Below are positions 49,986 through 62,355 of a stretch of 64,000 nucleotides of DNA, one piece after another. The stretch spans positions 29,101,667-29,165,666 of the forward strand of contig NC_088780.1 of the NCBI RefSeq assembly GCF_958450345.1, given 5' to 3'. The notes under the pieces are model-generated. The model saw nothing but the letters and a program-made list of their open reading frames with translations. It ran no database searches and was not told the origin of the DNA. Each line of letters begins with the position of its first letter. Positions within the stretch are counted from its first letter, which is position 1. The stretch comes from Calliphora vicina (taxonomy: Eukaryota; Arthropoda; Insecta; Diptera; Calliphoridae). The translations under genes and the position numbers were made by a program.

Positions 49986-51392
49986 AGTGTGTCCCAAAAA
50001 AGATCTTTTTTCTTATTTTCAAGCATAATTTGAAAGGTTATAGGTTAAATTATTTTTGAGATTTTTTTCAGATTTTTCGGAAGTGGTTTAGAGGTCGCTC
50101 AAATAGAGTTTTTGCCAAAATTCGGGTTTGTCGGCCTTTTTTTGAGTTTTATTCATAACTTTGTCAAGATCCACGATTTTCATTACTTTTGAGGACACAG
50201 TTTAGGTTTTGTAATGAATTGGCTCATTAAGGTGCCCTACATTACAATTTTTCGAAATTTTTCCATAAATTTTGTAAATAAGGCTTTATAACTTTTAAAA
50301 TTTTTATGAAAATGAAAAAAACTAAAAATGTAGTTTGAAAGATCAATTAATTAATTCTTAATAATTTAGAGACAACAATTTTTGAATTTGCTTTTATCGT
50401 TCCTGAGTTACATAAAGCAAATGAAAACTTTTGTGTACACAAAATGATTTTTATACCCTACAACACCATAGTGTAATCAAACTACAAATCGCAATTTCAA
50501 AGATAAAATTTAATGCAAGCTTTTATATTGCCAATTGGACGAAGCATATTGAATTTGGTTGGAATCGGTCCATTATTTCTACTAGCACCCATACGATTGA
50601 CCTATCTAAAAATATATAAAATCTCATAAATATCTTAGTTATATAGATATCTAAACCAAATTGAGCACAAATAAGTTTCATGTAAGCTGAACTCGCGCCT
50701 ACCAAATTTTGTGGTGATCGGTCCATAATTAGTCATAGCTCCCATATAAGGTCCACTTCCGAAAATCCCTTTAACTAGTATAAATCTCTTAAAAATATTC
50801 GTATTCAAATAAAATTCAATACACATATGTTATATATATACAAAAGTCATGTCACCAAATTTAATAACGATCGGTCCATAATTAGTCATAGCTCCCATAC
50901 AAAGCCCACTTCCAAAAATCATTTTAACGAGCACAAATCTCTAAAAAATATTGGTACATTGTAAAAGAAAATTGTTGTCAATAAATTATTAAGAATTAAA
51001 TGATCTTTCAAACTGCATTGTTAGCTTTTTTCATTTTCATACAAATTTTAAAAGTTATAAAGCCCTTATTTACAAAATTTATGGAAAAATTTCGAAAAAT
51101 GTAATGTAGGGCACCTTAATGAGCCAGTTCATTGCAAAAACTAAAAATGTTTGCACAGAGAAATAAAGCATGGACATTTTTCTTTTAAACTGTGTCCTCA
51201 AAAGTAATGAAAATTGTGGGTTTTGACAAAGTTATGAAGAAAACTCAAAAAAAGGCCGACAAACCCGATTTTTGACAAAAACTAGACATGAGCGACCTCT
51301 AAACCTCTTCCGAAAAATCTCAAAAATACTTTACCCTATAAGCTTTCAAATTATGCTTGAGCCCCAACAAAAATTGTTTTTTGGGACACGCT
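49986..51392. mobile_element. Foldback element with arms of about 400 bp (family G)
   Basis: The left arm runs from GTGTGTCCCAAAAAAGAT to about 50440. The right arm (about 50970-51392) is its reverse complement, ending TTTTTTGGGACACGCT. Matching words on both arms include GTTTAGAGGTCGCTCA, GGGTTTGTCGGCCTTTTTTT, GAGGACACAGTTTA and TTAAGGTGCCCTACATTAC. The centre holds an inverted family A copy. No coding frame. Confidence 0.88.
50446..50965 (-). repeat. Family A copy inside the foldback element
   Basis: Starts (far end) TTATACCCTACAACACCATA and carries two copies of CGGTCCATAATTAGTCATAG with CTCCCATA, i.e. family A body units in reverse. The hairpin end is missing. Confidence 0.75.
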
Positions 51393-51439
51393 TATATACA
51401 TATATGTATTTAATGATCTGAGGTTTCTAAATTTAATAC

Positions 51440-51990
51440 ATAAAGGGTCTTCCAATAGGGACTTCCGAACTATTACAGCTGAAGCTACATCATGCAAATG
51501 ATAAAATTATTTCATCACTACGTTCTAAAACACGTACGACAAAAATATAGCCGCTGTGCGTTCTCTGAACAGGTACTCGGTCCATATTTCTTTGAGAACG
51601 ACTTTGATCAGGCCTTTACTTTCAATGGAGAGCCATTTAAGTAGACAATTACAATTCGCGTGAATACGATGGTATGAGCACCAATGTCACATTGCACTTT
51701 CTGCACGAGCGATGTGAGGGTATTGTCATCTCATGTGGAGGTTATCATACTCTTTGACCATGCTAGACTTTTTTGTGGGGGTTTCTTAAGTCGCAGGTCT
51801 ATGCGAATAAGCCACAAATCACAGCGGCTGTCAAAGCCGAACATAACCCTTGCCATCGGTCAAATTCAGCCTTGTGTATGTGACAGAGTCATGGGTAATT
51901 TGAAATTTCTGATGCGCATTAGCCAGCGAAGCCGTGTGTATGTTTTCGCGATGCTATGCATGAATTTCAGCTTAATTCCTTGTCATCAAA
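51440..51990 (+). mobile_element. Mariner-superfamily relic, copy M3
   Basis: Left end GGGTCTTCCAATAGGGACTT then CCGAACT matches the M1 and M4 ends. Remnants: FNGEPFK (compare INGERYR), CTFCTSDV, HARLFCGGF (compare DFFLWGF), and AIGQIQP. Shorter than M1, with large deletions. Confidence 0.65.
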
Positions 51991-54900
51991 TATGAGCAAA
52001 CTCTGAAAATCTTAAAATTTACCTACATATTTGTTTTGTTCTAGGACTAAAACTTTGAGAAGTGATAGAATAAACAAAAAATAAGTTTAAGCATCGACAG
52101 TTATTTATCTAGTGCTCCCTAATATGTGTATGCATTATACATGTGTCTAAAAGTAGGTAAAATTTATATGACAATATCTATGATCATCACCATCATCACA
52201 CTTTTCAAATACCAGCACTTGTATAAAGATTTATATCACACACTTATACACACACACGCTGTCATAAAATGTCATCAATTCCATGACCATTTTATAAGCA
52301 GAACGCAATAATTTAAATTCATTAAACAATTCATTGTTATTTTGACACATAAAACCGGCATCAGCAACAACAAAAAAAGCCAGAAACAATAAAATATGCT
52401 AAAAAATAAACTGGAGAAAGTGTCACAAAAAGAACAAAAAAAAAAACAACATCACTTGGTTATAAATTACACATTGACTGCATTATGATGCAGTTTATGG
52501 GAAATACAAGTTTTTCAATGGTTTATGGGTTTTTATTGTGTAAAAAAAATTTTCTATAAAAAAGAGATGCGTTTAAGAAATTTTGTTTTAGTAATGTGCC
52601 AAAAAAAAAAAGGAAATGGCAGCTATAGTATTTGCTATAAAGGATGAAACTTATTGTTATTGGTCAACACATAGGACAAAATGGTGCCAGAAATAGAAAT
52701 TTCGCCTGATTGTGTGAAAACTGTTTCAATGACGACTTAAATACGCAATTCCTATAGCATACTTTTAGGCATTGTCTGTATTTCTAGAATGTGACTTACT
52801 ACTACATATGTATGTACATTAAGGCAATGTCTGTTTTTCATTTATAACGGTTTAAATTCGCTGTTCCCATATGACTTACTACAGCATACTTTCAGGCATT
52901 GTCTTTTTTTTTTTGCTTTCATATTGATTTATTTTGTAACAACTTTAAAACTTGTATTGCAGTTTTTGCAAACAAAAAAAAAACATAATCTTAAATTGTT
53001 TCTCTTCATCACTACAAAAAAAAAAAAAACAAAATAAAAATGATTGCATGTTGTACAGCGATCATACTTATTTAAACATTTCTATACAATATCTGGTTAT
53101 ACTATTGCAAAAATACATTTCATATAAATTGTTACATTTAATGTAGTCTTTTGTTTTTTTTTCTTCCTTTTTGCTGTTGTTGTTGGATTGTGTTTTCTTT
53201 TGGTTTTCCTTTCCATTTCTATGTATTATTTATTGTATTTACTTTGCAAGGCATTTATCTTTTGTTTTTATTTGTGGTTTACCGCATTTCACTAGAGTTT
53301 TTGTTGTTATATGTTTTTCTGTGGTCTTTTTGTATTTCATTGTATTTGTTGTTCTCTAGTTTTCTAGTCTCTAACGTGACCAAAATCAACTGGCAAGTAG
53401 AAAAATAAAAAAAAAACAAGAAACAGAAACTATGCCAGGGGTACGTGCTACTAAATCTTATTTTATTCAATTCTTTTTTTTTTTTTTGTTTCTACTTTCC
53501 ATTACAATTTCTGTGTTGAAGGTAAACATTTTATAATATTAGAAAAAAAACAAACTATTGCATAGAAATGGAAAAAAAGAAGTGGGCATGAGAATTGAAC
53601 AAGAAGAAATTGTTTTATAGAAATCAGAGGGTTGTTTTGCAAATTCAAATTAAATAATATAAAACAAAAATACAAAAATGTATGCTATTTACTGTCGAAA
53701 TTTAATATTTAGAAAATTTGATTTTTTTTAAAACTAAAAATTCATAAAAGTATTTCAATATTAGATGTATAAGTTTGTTTTTACTAGTGATAACCTAATA
53801 TCCCTATTTATCCTATATTTAAACAAATATATGTTAAATTCTAAGCTGTTTCAAATTGACCAGACACCAAAAATCTTTAACTAGAATTTTTCAAATTTTA
53901 TTACATAACTTTCACCACCACTTTATTTATTCCCTTTACATCCCAACATTTATTTGTCCTCCTACCTATAGTGCGTTTTATTACCATTTATTTGTTAGTC
54001 AAAGCCTTAGTTTACCATTTTTTTATATTTTAGTTGGCAGTGACACACATTTTGTATGAAGAACAGAAAAAAATAGACAAAAAAATATATTTGAAATAAT
54101 CTAAACAAAAAAGTATGGATTGCATTTAAGTGGTTACAATTAAGTTAAAGAAAGTAAATGTATATTGTCTTTTTGAAATTGCTAGCAATTTTACAGAAAC
54201 TTTTTTTTTGAATATTGGCATAGACATAAATTTGCTTTGTTAAAGAGATATATTGGCAATTTTGTAAAACCAAATGTAAATTATTGAAAAAAACAGCATT
54301 AAAATAAATTTTTCAAAATCTTTTATTAGCAATATCGTTAGCTTAGTGAGCAAACGTGCTAATTCCACTTTTTTATGAAAATTTAAATACAAAAAATTTA
54401 AATAACTAAAAAACGTTTACAATTATTTATAATTTTTTCGTTGTTATACTGTGATATGCAAAAGAGCTATTTACATTTTTTTAAACAAAGTTATAATATT
54501 ATTGTCTTAGAATAGGTCTTTTAATCAATGATTTATAAAGGCAAGGTTTGTGGAGTTTCTGCATAGTAAATATAGATAGTATAGTATTTGATATTTGTGA
54601 AACCCGTACTGGGTGAAGATTAATAGTTTAGTAAAATTAAGAAATTGTATAAATTTTTGGGACATAATTTACCTTAATAACTAAAAAGATTGTAATATGG
54701 TGATTTTCCACGAAGAAAACTATAAAATTTTAATTAATTTAAAATGTTAACGGTTAAAGGTATGATAACAAAATTTTAAGCTAATTTACACTCAATTGTC
54801 GGAAAATTAATGGCATTATAATTTTTCACATTTTTTATTTTTAAGTACCAAAATTCCAAAAACGGGGAAAATGTGTTCCAAAAACTGAGTTTTTTTAGAA

Positions 54901-56313
54901 AAGTGCCTACTGTGATGTTATTTACCGTGTGATAGTAAAAAACCTTTTTAAGTATTTAGAAAACATATAAGGTTGTTCAAATATGAAGGTTTTTTGAGGA
55001 TCGGTTCTTTACCTTTTTAGAATTTTTTACTCAAACCGAAATTTTTTTTAAAAATTATCCAAGTTTGCATAGGTCTAGGAGGTGATATGTCCGCTGAAGT
55101 GAGCAAAGTTTTACTTCATACGCTTTTGCATTAAATTCTCTTTCCGGACAATATAAAAATTGCATATAATCCTAAAGAAATCCCATTTTTTTTCTACAAG
55201 AGGAAAACTATATGGGCTTTTTTTGTAAAAAAACGTAAAAAATACGGCCTTTTTTACATGTTCCAACTTTGGATGAACTGTTAGCAACCCAGAAAAAATT
55301 TTGTGAATTTTTGTAATGACAACTAGTTATTTCATGCATTCTTTTGTAAGGAGTGGTGGTTACCCAGCACATTATTTTATTTACTAGAATAAGTACTTAT
55401 TTTTATACAGGCTGGTAATGAACTTTTGCATTTAGCACAGCTTTCTAGTGTGTTTGACTGGAAAACGGGAGGTTAGTGGTTCGCCACCTGTCAAAGCCAT
55501 TCATTTTTTGTTCATATCATATTCATTTATATGTTGATGTTAAAACTATTGTTAACTTCCAATAAAATAACTCATACATGGAGCAGTGAGTTAGCAGCTT
55601 GACTATCAAACACAAGCAAATAATGTGACTGTTCGATTCCACACAAGGGAATTTTTTTTGTGTTTTTTTTTTAGCTACATATTCTTGTTGTGAATTTACT
55701 ACTTATTTCTCAACTGATTGTAAGTACATTTGTAAGCTTGACCCCAGAATTTTTAAAAATCTCGAACAACGGTAAGTAGTGTTTCAGTCAAATAATAAGT
55801 AGTTATCGCTTTGCTCCAATTATACTTGCTGGCTTACTAGGTAAGTAAAGTTTTTGCTGGGAAATTATTTTTATTTTATTAAAAATTTTATCGTTAATAT
55901 ATATTCGGTATATTAGAAATAAATTTCGACCCTCCGTAAAAAACAACTAAAGAACGGAGAGAAATTAAAAAAATAAATCAGTATACCTAAATATCTCTGC
56001 AATTAATAGAGGCAATAATTTTTTATAGATCCTCCAAAGGAATATTTATATTTTAAATTTCAGCTCATTCGGATGATTTGAGACCCGAAATGACCAAATA
56101 TGAGGCGCAATTCAATGGCTATCATTAGCTCTAGAAAACTTAACAAATTTAAATCAACTTGAAAACAGCTCAGCTCCAACCATGTGAAATTTCGTAACAA
56201 TATCTCCTATAGTTGCCGATATACCGAATTATTAAAAAAACCACTGCACGACAGTACATATCGTTACCTTAATACCTTATTTGACCCCGTATTGTCTTGC
56301 TGCTAAGCCATTA
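51991..56313 (-). other. AT-rich region with worn tandem and tRNA-like pieces
   Basis: No host exon accepted. At 52725-52910 a unit with GACTTACTACAGCATACTTT then AGGCATTGTCT is repeated about 2.5 times at roughly 125-bp spacing. At 55425-55500 and 55575-55650 there are two short stretches with tRNA box B-like words (GTGGTTCGCCACC, TGTTCGATTCCAC). Confidence 0.45.
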
Positions 56314-56551
56314 CACAGAGAACACAGATTCGTGATAGCAACCAAATTTGTTGTTAATCGAATGATTCGGTTGCACACATCGAATTTTTCAGTTCTATCA
56401 ACAGAAAGCCAGTTGATAAATCAGAATTTCCGTTGAAGCAACCAAACTTTTGTTACGCTTTTGTAGCCACAACTGTAAAATTCGGACACTAATGTAGAAT
56501 CATTCGATTAGCAACAAATTCGATTAGCAACACGAATCAATTTTCTCTGTG
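56314..56551. mobile_element. Palindromic MITE, family D copy 3
   Basis: Ends CACAGAGAACACAGATTCGT and AATTTTCTCTGTG, flanked by TA. Same element as at 13664, about 238 bp. Confidence 0.87.
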
Positions 56552-57169
56552 TACCATTTCATTGCATTTATTATTAATTTTTAAAATTTCTGTCACACAA
56601 AAACCTAACAAATCCTATTTTCAACTGAACAGTCTGCAATGCAACCTAACTTTACAGAGACACATATCAATTATTTGTTTTCTACATTGAACTGAAGAAG
56701 CCACCTGATGTATAACATTACGATGCAGCAAAACTTATTCCACTTTAAAGTTTAAACCAAATTGTATCTTCCGAAGTTTTTTTCCATAATTGCGAACAAA
56801 TATATTATTTTAAAGAGAAAGCTACAGATAGTCTTCTTCGTGCTTTAAAGCGGAAATTGATTTAAACTCATTTCTGTTTTTAGAACAGGTAAAGGCAGAA
56901 CTTCGTCAATAATTTAAAAACAAAAATGTAGCTGCGATTTCTGGATCCTATTCATGGTAACAATATTGTGTAACTAAAGTACTTCTAAAGGGTATTATAT
57001 ATTTACAATGGATTACTTTAATATTGGCATCAAGTTTTTCGAATAAAAACGTATGAATTAACTCCTTGGTGGATTCAAGAAACCATAAGCGAGTATTTTT
57101 GTTTTTGAGGAAATATAAGTTTTTAAAAACTTTTCTTTATAAAAGAATCAAAAAAATATATCGCACACC

Positions 57170-57408
57170 CAGTTCAAAGTGACACAACTCAAAATTAAAT
57201 TGTCGGGTTATATAAACCAGAAAAATTAATTTTACGCTTAAACTATGCACAATACACTTGTTTATCTATACAAAAGATATTAGTGTATTCGGTTATTTTT
57301 AACTGTGGCTAAAAAAACACTAATGTCTTTCATTATGTTTCAATTGGTATATATTTATTTTCGATTTCTGAAAAATTAAAATTTTGACTTGTGTCACTTT
57401 TGACACAG
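57170..57408. mobile_element. MITE of about 240 bp (family P)
   Basis: Left CAGTTCAAAGTGACACAACT then CAAAATTAAATT; right arm in reverse CTGTGTCAAAAGTGACACAA then GTCAAAATTTTAATTTT. Imperfect TIR of about 30 bp. Single copy here. Confidence 0.65.
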
Positions 57409-57552
57409 TTATGTTTCTAAACTGATTCTCAAAACTTATTCTAAGCATAACAATCATTGCCAAAAATATCATTTCATGAACACTTACATAGAACTAGTTG
57501 TGAAACCTAAAATTTCAAACAGAAATTATTAATAAAAAAATAAATCAGAAAT

Positions 57553-58850
57553 CGAGGGACTATATTCAAAACCCTCTATATTGAAAAACACAAACTTTCA
57601 GGAGAGCCAAAAAACTGTTTTTCCGCGAATTACTTGAGTTATTAAAATTCGGTATTCTATAATATTTTTTAAAAGCAACTTTTGAATCTCACATGTAATT
57701 GGTTTTCAAAATTTTGCATTATTGTGGACTTCCAATGTGTATGCATGAATATGATCAGATAGAGGGTTTTGCATTTTAATAAAAATAAATTATTTTGATT
57801 ACATTTATGGCATCTGTAATTTTTTAACGTTTTATGCTAATAATTACATAAGATTTTTAACTATAAATAAACAATATTAAACAAAAAGTTATAGCAAAAA
57901 AGTTTTTTTGAAGTTTGATTGGTGTAAATTATCATAAAAATAATGGTATTCCGATGACATAATGCTCTGCAAATCTTGCATATTCCTCAACTTATTTGGC
58001 TGAATTGATAGTGGAGAATAATATAGAGGTTTTATTTCAATATGTCCTGTATAAGGTTGAATTTATATTTTATGGTATCATCTGGAACATATAAAAGAGA
58101 TCTTAAGATAAACAGAGAATAAAAAACATAAGTTTTTCATCATTGTAATTATTAAAGAAATCATAATTTAAATATTCTGCATCAAACACTTTTTTTACGA
58201 TCTCATTGTGAATTTGAACAGTCTTCCTGGCTTCTCTAGTAATTCTAACTTAATCGATTGGCAATTGTATAGATTTCTACAATTTAATCTCTATCTCCTC
58301 TAAGAAATTCTGTTCAACAACTTTATTATTATCCGCAGCAAAATTGGATAGAACTTTAGATACATAATGGTTACGGTTTTAGTAGCCACAACCATGATGA
58401 TGACACTTTAAAAGTAGACACTTTTTTTAAGCAAATTCCAACTTAAACCATTTATTTTTATTCCATGGACCTAATATTTTCCAAAAACAAAAAGGTATAA
58501 TATGTTCATGGTAATTCAATTCAGAATCGGCTTTCGCTATTTTGATAAATGATTCGAAAATGTAAAATTCATATTCGGCATGCAAAAATTAGTAAGAAAA
58601 CATGTATTGCAAGGACAAATTATTCCCAAAAAATATCTTAAAATTAATTATTTGAAAAGATGGTTTTGCATTCAGAAAAAAATCATTGTATAAGATAGAA
58701 AAATAACCAACATTCAAATAAAACAGCATAAAAAGATAAGTTCGTTATGAAATTCACACCATAGATGAGGGCTGTTTTACTGAACATTTTACCATTAAAA
58801 AGTAATTTTCGTGAAAATTGAAGATAGAGGGTTTTGAATATAGTCCCTCG
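57553..58850. mobile_element. TIR element of about 1.3 kb (family N)
   Basis: The first 27 bases (CGAGGGACTATATTCAAAAC then CCTCTAT) are a perfect reverse complement of the last 27. AAAT or GAAAT-like sequence lies on both sides. The internal word GATAGAGGGTTTTGCATTTT near 57763 may be a third, worn copy of the end. No coding frame. Confidence 0.88.
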
Positions 58851-60168
58851 AAATTTTCTATACAAGTTCTGTAATGCTTACATTGGAATTATTCTGAAGT
58901 GACAATATCGAACAGAAATCGTTGGTAGCAAAATTTAAAAATAAGTTTTAGCTTGTCAAATTCAATTTGAGCTTCGCAGCCTTAAAATAGCTTGACAAGC
59001 AAGATCATTGAATCCATTTGAATCCATTACATGGAAACGACATTTTGTTTTCCTGTCACTAATGCTTGCAGCAACTTTATTTAAGTCGTATTATTTGAAG
59101 GTTGGCTAACGTTACCACTAAGCTACTACTCAAAAATTCCCTTTCAGCTTGACTATCGTTATCGTTCGGCAATTACTGTTACCGATAAAATACCTTTGCT
59201 ACTATTCCATAAATCATTTTATGTTGTGGAAATACAAACATATAATAAAATACTCCCTATTTTATCTTGTAAAATTAATACACATGAACTTTAACTTTAT
59301 ACATTCTCTCTAATCATATAAATTTAACTTGTGATTTATGATTAAAAAACATCAAACTATATTAAATCATTCAAAAGTTGCTTCAATTTTCATTAGGACT
59401 GATTGAGTGTGAGATTAGTTGAAGTCTTTAAATCAAATATGCAGCAGCTGTTTAATGTACATTAAATGGGTTATAATGGGGCAAACAATGAAGGATTACG
59501 AAAGAAAAACAAATGTTTACATACAGACACATACACACACACACATATATATAGACTACATATACATACAAATAGGCAAAGTAAACATTTTAGTTTCATA
59601 CGTACAAACACACAATTTCACAATTATTGCAATACAATTCATTTAGATACAGACACACTTAGTTACACACACTCACACGATTATCAAACATTCATTTGGT
59701 TTCATTTTCAATATTTTCACAAACAGACATACGTTTATTTCAAAAGTTTTTTTTCATTCTTTTTTCTATACATTTTTGTGTTTTACATACAAGTAGAGTA
59801 TTACTCAATAAAAAAATTTGTGTTTTTTTTATTTTATTTTGATTTTTGCTGTTCTCTATTGTATAATATTTACAAATCATATATTTAAGTATTGAAAATA
59901 ATAAAAAAAAAATATTTAAATAAATAATAATGAGAAAAAAACAAAAAAAAATATTTTGCAAACGAAAATTTCTGCAATTTTTGTACTATTTTGCAATATT
60001 TTGTAAGTGTTTTGAATTACAAAATAAAAAATAAAACTAAAACGTAGCGAAAATATATTTGTCTATTTGTTAAAACATACAAGAAACTTAGTACACTGAG
60101 ATAAAAGTTTTGAATTAATCTTAATTAAATTGAATTAGTCTTGATTTAGTTTGATGAGATCACATCTA
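58851..60168 (-). other. AT-rich region with CA microsatellite
   Basis: (CA)n with ATAC variants near 59515-59575. The 140-codon plus-strand frame here is a simple-sequence artefact. Nothing else seen. Confidence 0.5.
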
Positions 60169-61269
60169 AAGGGTCTTTAATTAAGGGATTCCTTTCTTTA
60201 AATTTATATAAAACAAAGTGTTCTCTGTATGTCATATATACACAGAGAACACAGATTCGTAATAGCAACCAAATTTGTTGTTAATCGAATGATTCTGCCT
60301 TAGTGACCGAATTTTACAGTTGTGGCTATAAAATGTTATAAGAGATAACCAAAATTTGGTTGCTTCAACCGAAATTCTTCCCTAGTAACTAATTTTCTGT
60401 TGCTATAACCGACAAATTCTATGTGTGCAACCGAATCAATCGATTGCCTACAAATTCGGTTGCCACTACGAATCTGTTTTCTTTGTGTATTTGGAATTCG
60501 TTTGAAAGTACTATCGATGCCACACGGCTTCGATGGATCATCCTAAACTTCCATTTCGCCATGGCTCTGGCATATAAATCAGGCTGAATTTAACCGATGG
60601 CATGGGTTATATTGGTTTTGAAGGCCGCTGTGGTTTGTGCCTTATTCGCATAGATTTGCGACTTAAGACAACCCCATAAGAAAGAGACTAATCACACTAT
60701 CTTGATGGCTAATTCACATTACATACACATGTGACGACCATGCTTTCAAATCGTTCATGGAGAATATCCAATGTGTTATGAGCTGTGTCGACGTCCTCTT
60801 GAAACCACATGTGCAATTCAGGCCAAAAGAAGTTGGTAATCATCAAACTATCGCGCTCGCCGTTGATGCTCATAGTCTGGCCGACATCCTTTTTCAAAGA
60901 AATACTGGTCGATGATGCCGACAGCCCCAAATACTGACCAAATAGTTACTTTTTCGTGATGCATTGGATGCTCTTGCAGCTCGTGTGAATTGGTTCGTCC
61001 CAAATTCGACAATTTTGTGTGTTCAAGTACCTATTCATCCAGAAATGAGCGACATTGCTGAAGATGATTTTTTAATGAAAAGTACGGTCAGTTTCCAAAA
61101 TTTAAGGGCCCATTTTGACAAAACTATTTCATCATTTGCACGAGTTTTTGGACGATATATCCGCCTATGGATATATCGTCACAAACTAAATGACAGCTCT
61201 GTCGAATTGGCTTCAATTTATGGCCATTATCATCTGTCAAATTTCGGAAGTCCCTATTAAAAGACCATT
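60169..61269 (-). mobile_element. Mariner-superfamily relic, copy M4
   Basis: Ends AAAGGGTCTTTAATTAAGGG and TCGGAAGTCCCTATTAAAAG are imperfect inverted repeats. The minus strand carries SINGERDSLMITNFFWPELH, then MWFQEDVDTAHNTLDILHER and F: the catalytic region of the family (INGERYRAMITDFFWPEL, WFQQDGATxHTA). The remaining N-terminal part is antisense at 60.96-61.25 kb. A family D MITE is inserted near the left end. Confidence 0.8.
60241..60487. mobile_element. Palindromic MITE, family D copy 4
   Basis: CACAGAGAACACAGATTCGT ... TACGAATCTGTTTTCTTTGTG, flanked by TA on each side. It lies within the M4 transposon relic, so it inserted later. Confidence 0.88.
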
Positions 61270-61385
61270 TATTGAGCGATATTTGGGAAAGTTTGTTATA
61301 AATCGATTAAAATCATTAGCGACACGAAATTTGGAAAGCTTCCACATCCAGAGCAAAATTATATGCAGTTGTACATGATCACAGC

Positions 61386-61551
61386 CATAGTATAAATGCA
61401 TAGAACGGAAGGAGAGAATAAAATATTACTCTCTTTTCACACATACGGGTGATACAAAAACAAAATACATGCAATACATTCACATGTATTAGGTTTCTGA
61501 CAACAGACTTAGGTTTTTGGCTCTCAGTTACACATCCAGTTGTTGTCTATG
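61386..61551. mobile_element. MITE, family S copy 2
   Basis: Ends CATAGTATAAATGCATAGAA and GTTGTTGTCTATG. Inner words GAACGGAAGGAGAG and AGGTTTTTGGCTCTCAGTTA are the reverse complement of the copy at 15010. Also shares words with family C. Confidence 0.65.
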
Positions 61552-61579
61552 ATCACAGCTATAATTTAATAAAAAAAAA

Positions 61580-62327
61580 CAAGTAAGAAAGTATGATCGG
61601 TCAAGCCCGACCATATAATACCCTACACTAAGTAAAAGAGCAAAAACATTTTTGTTTTAAAATTTCAATAATTTATATTTTTGAGAGATTTTCGGAAGTG
61701 GGCCTTATATGGGGGCTATGACCAATTATGGACCGATCACCATGAAATTAGGTCGCATGATTTCTGTCTATATTAAAGTTAACTATGTTGAATTTTGTGT
61801 GTATACCAACATTTTTAAGCGATTTATGCACGTTAAAGTGATTTTAGGAAGCGGGTCTATATGGGAGCTATGACTAATTATGGACCGATCGTAACAAAAT
61901 TTGGTGACATGAATTTTGTGTATATAAAACTTATTTGGAACGGAATTTGTGGAGATACATATATAAATTAAACATTTATGACCGATAAAGTCCAATTTCG
62001 GGAGGACATTTGTATGGGGGCTAGGTGAAATAATAGACCGATTTCAGCCAGTTTCAGTAAGCTTGGTCCCTGAGCCAAAAAAATAATATATCGCAAATTT
62101 CATCGAAATATCTTCAAAATTGCGACTTGTACTCTGCGCACAAGGTTTACATGGACAGCCAGCCAGCCGACCAGATGGACGGATGGACATCGTTTAATCG
62201 ACTCAGAAAGTGATTCTAAGTCGATCGGTATACTTTAAGGTGGGTGTTAGACTAATATTTTTGGGCGTTACAAACATCTGCACAAACGCATTATACCCTC
62301 CCCGCTATGGTGGTGTAGGGTATAAAA
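61580..62327 (+). repeat. Dispersed hairpin repeat, family A copy 3 (most complete)
   Basis: Hairpin end TATGATCGG-TCAAGC-CCGACCATA (one mismatch), ATACCCTACAC, three units of about 152 bp beginning near 61687, 61840 and 61991, a short CAGCCAGCC and GACGGATGGACA run, then GGTGTAGGGTATAA. Serves as the reference copy for the family in this window. Confidence 0.88.
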
Positions 62328-62355
62328 ACAACTAAGTTTTTTTTTTGTTTCGAAA

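Noticed and set aside
53283..53389. Exon-like minus-strand segment with a strong polypyrimidine tract and acceptor (ctacttgccag) and a GCG/gtaaac donor
   Set aside because: The encoded peptide (LILVTLETRKLENNKYNEI...) has no similarity to RIM or any family I recognise and is Asn/Lys-rich as expected from AT-rich DNA. Only transcript data could rescue it.
59466..59888. 140-codon plus-strand ORF
   Set aside because: Covers a CA microsatellite and T-rich DNA; His/Thr and Phe/Tyr runs reflect composition.
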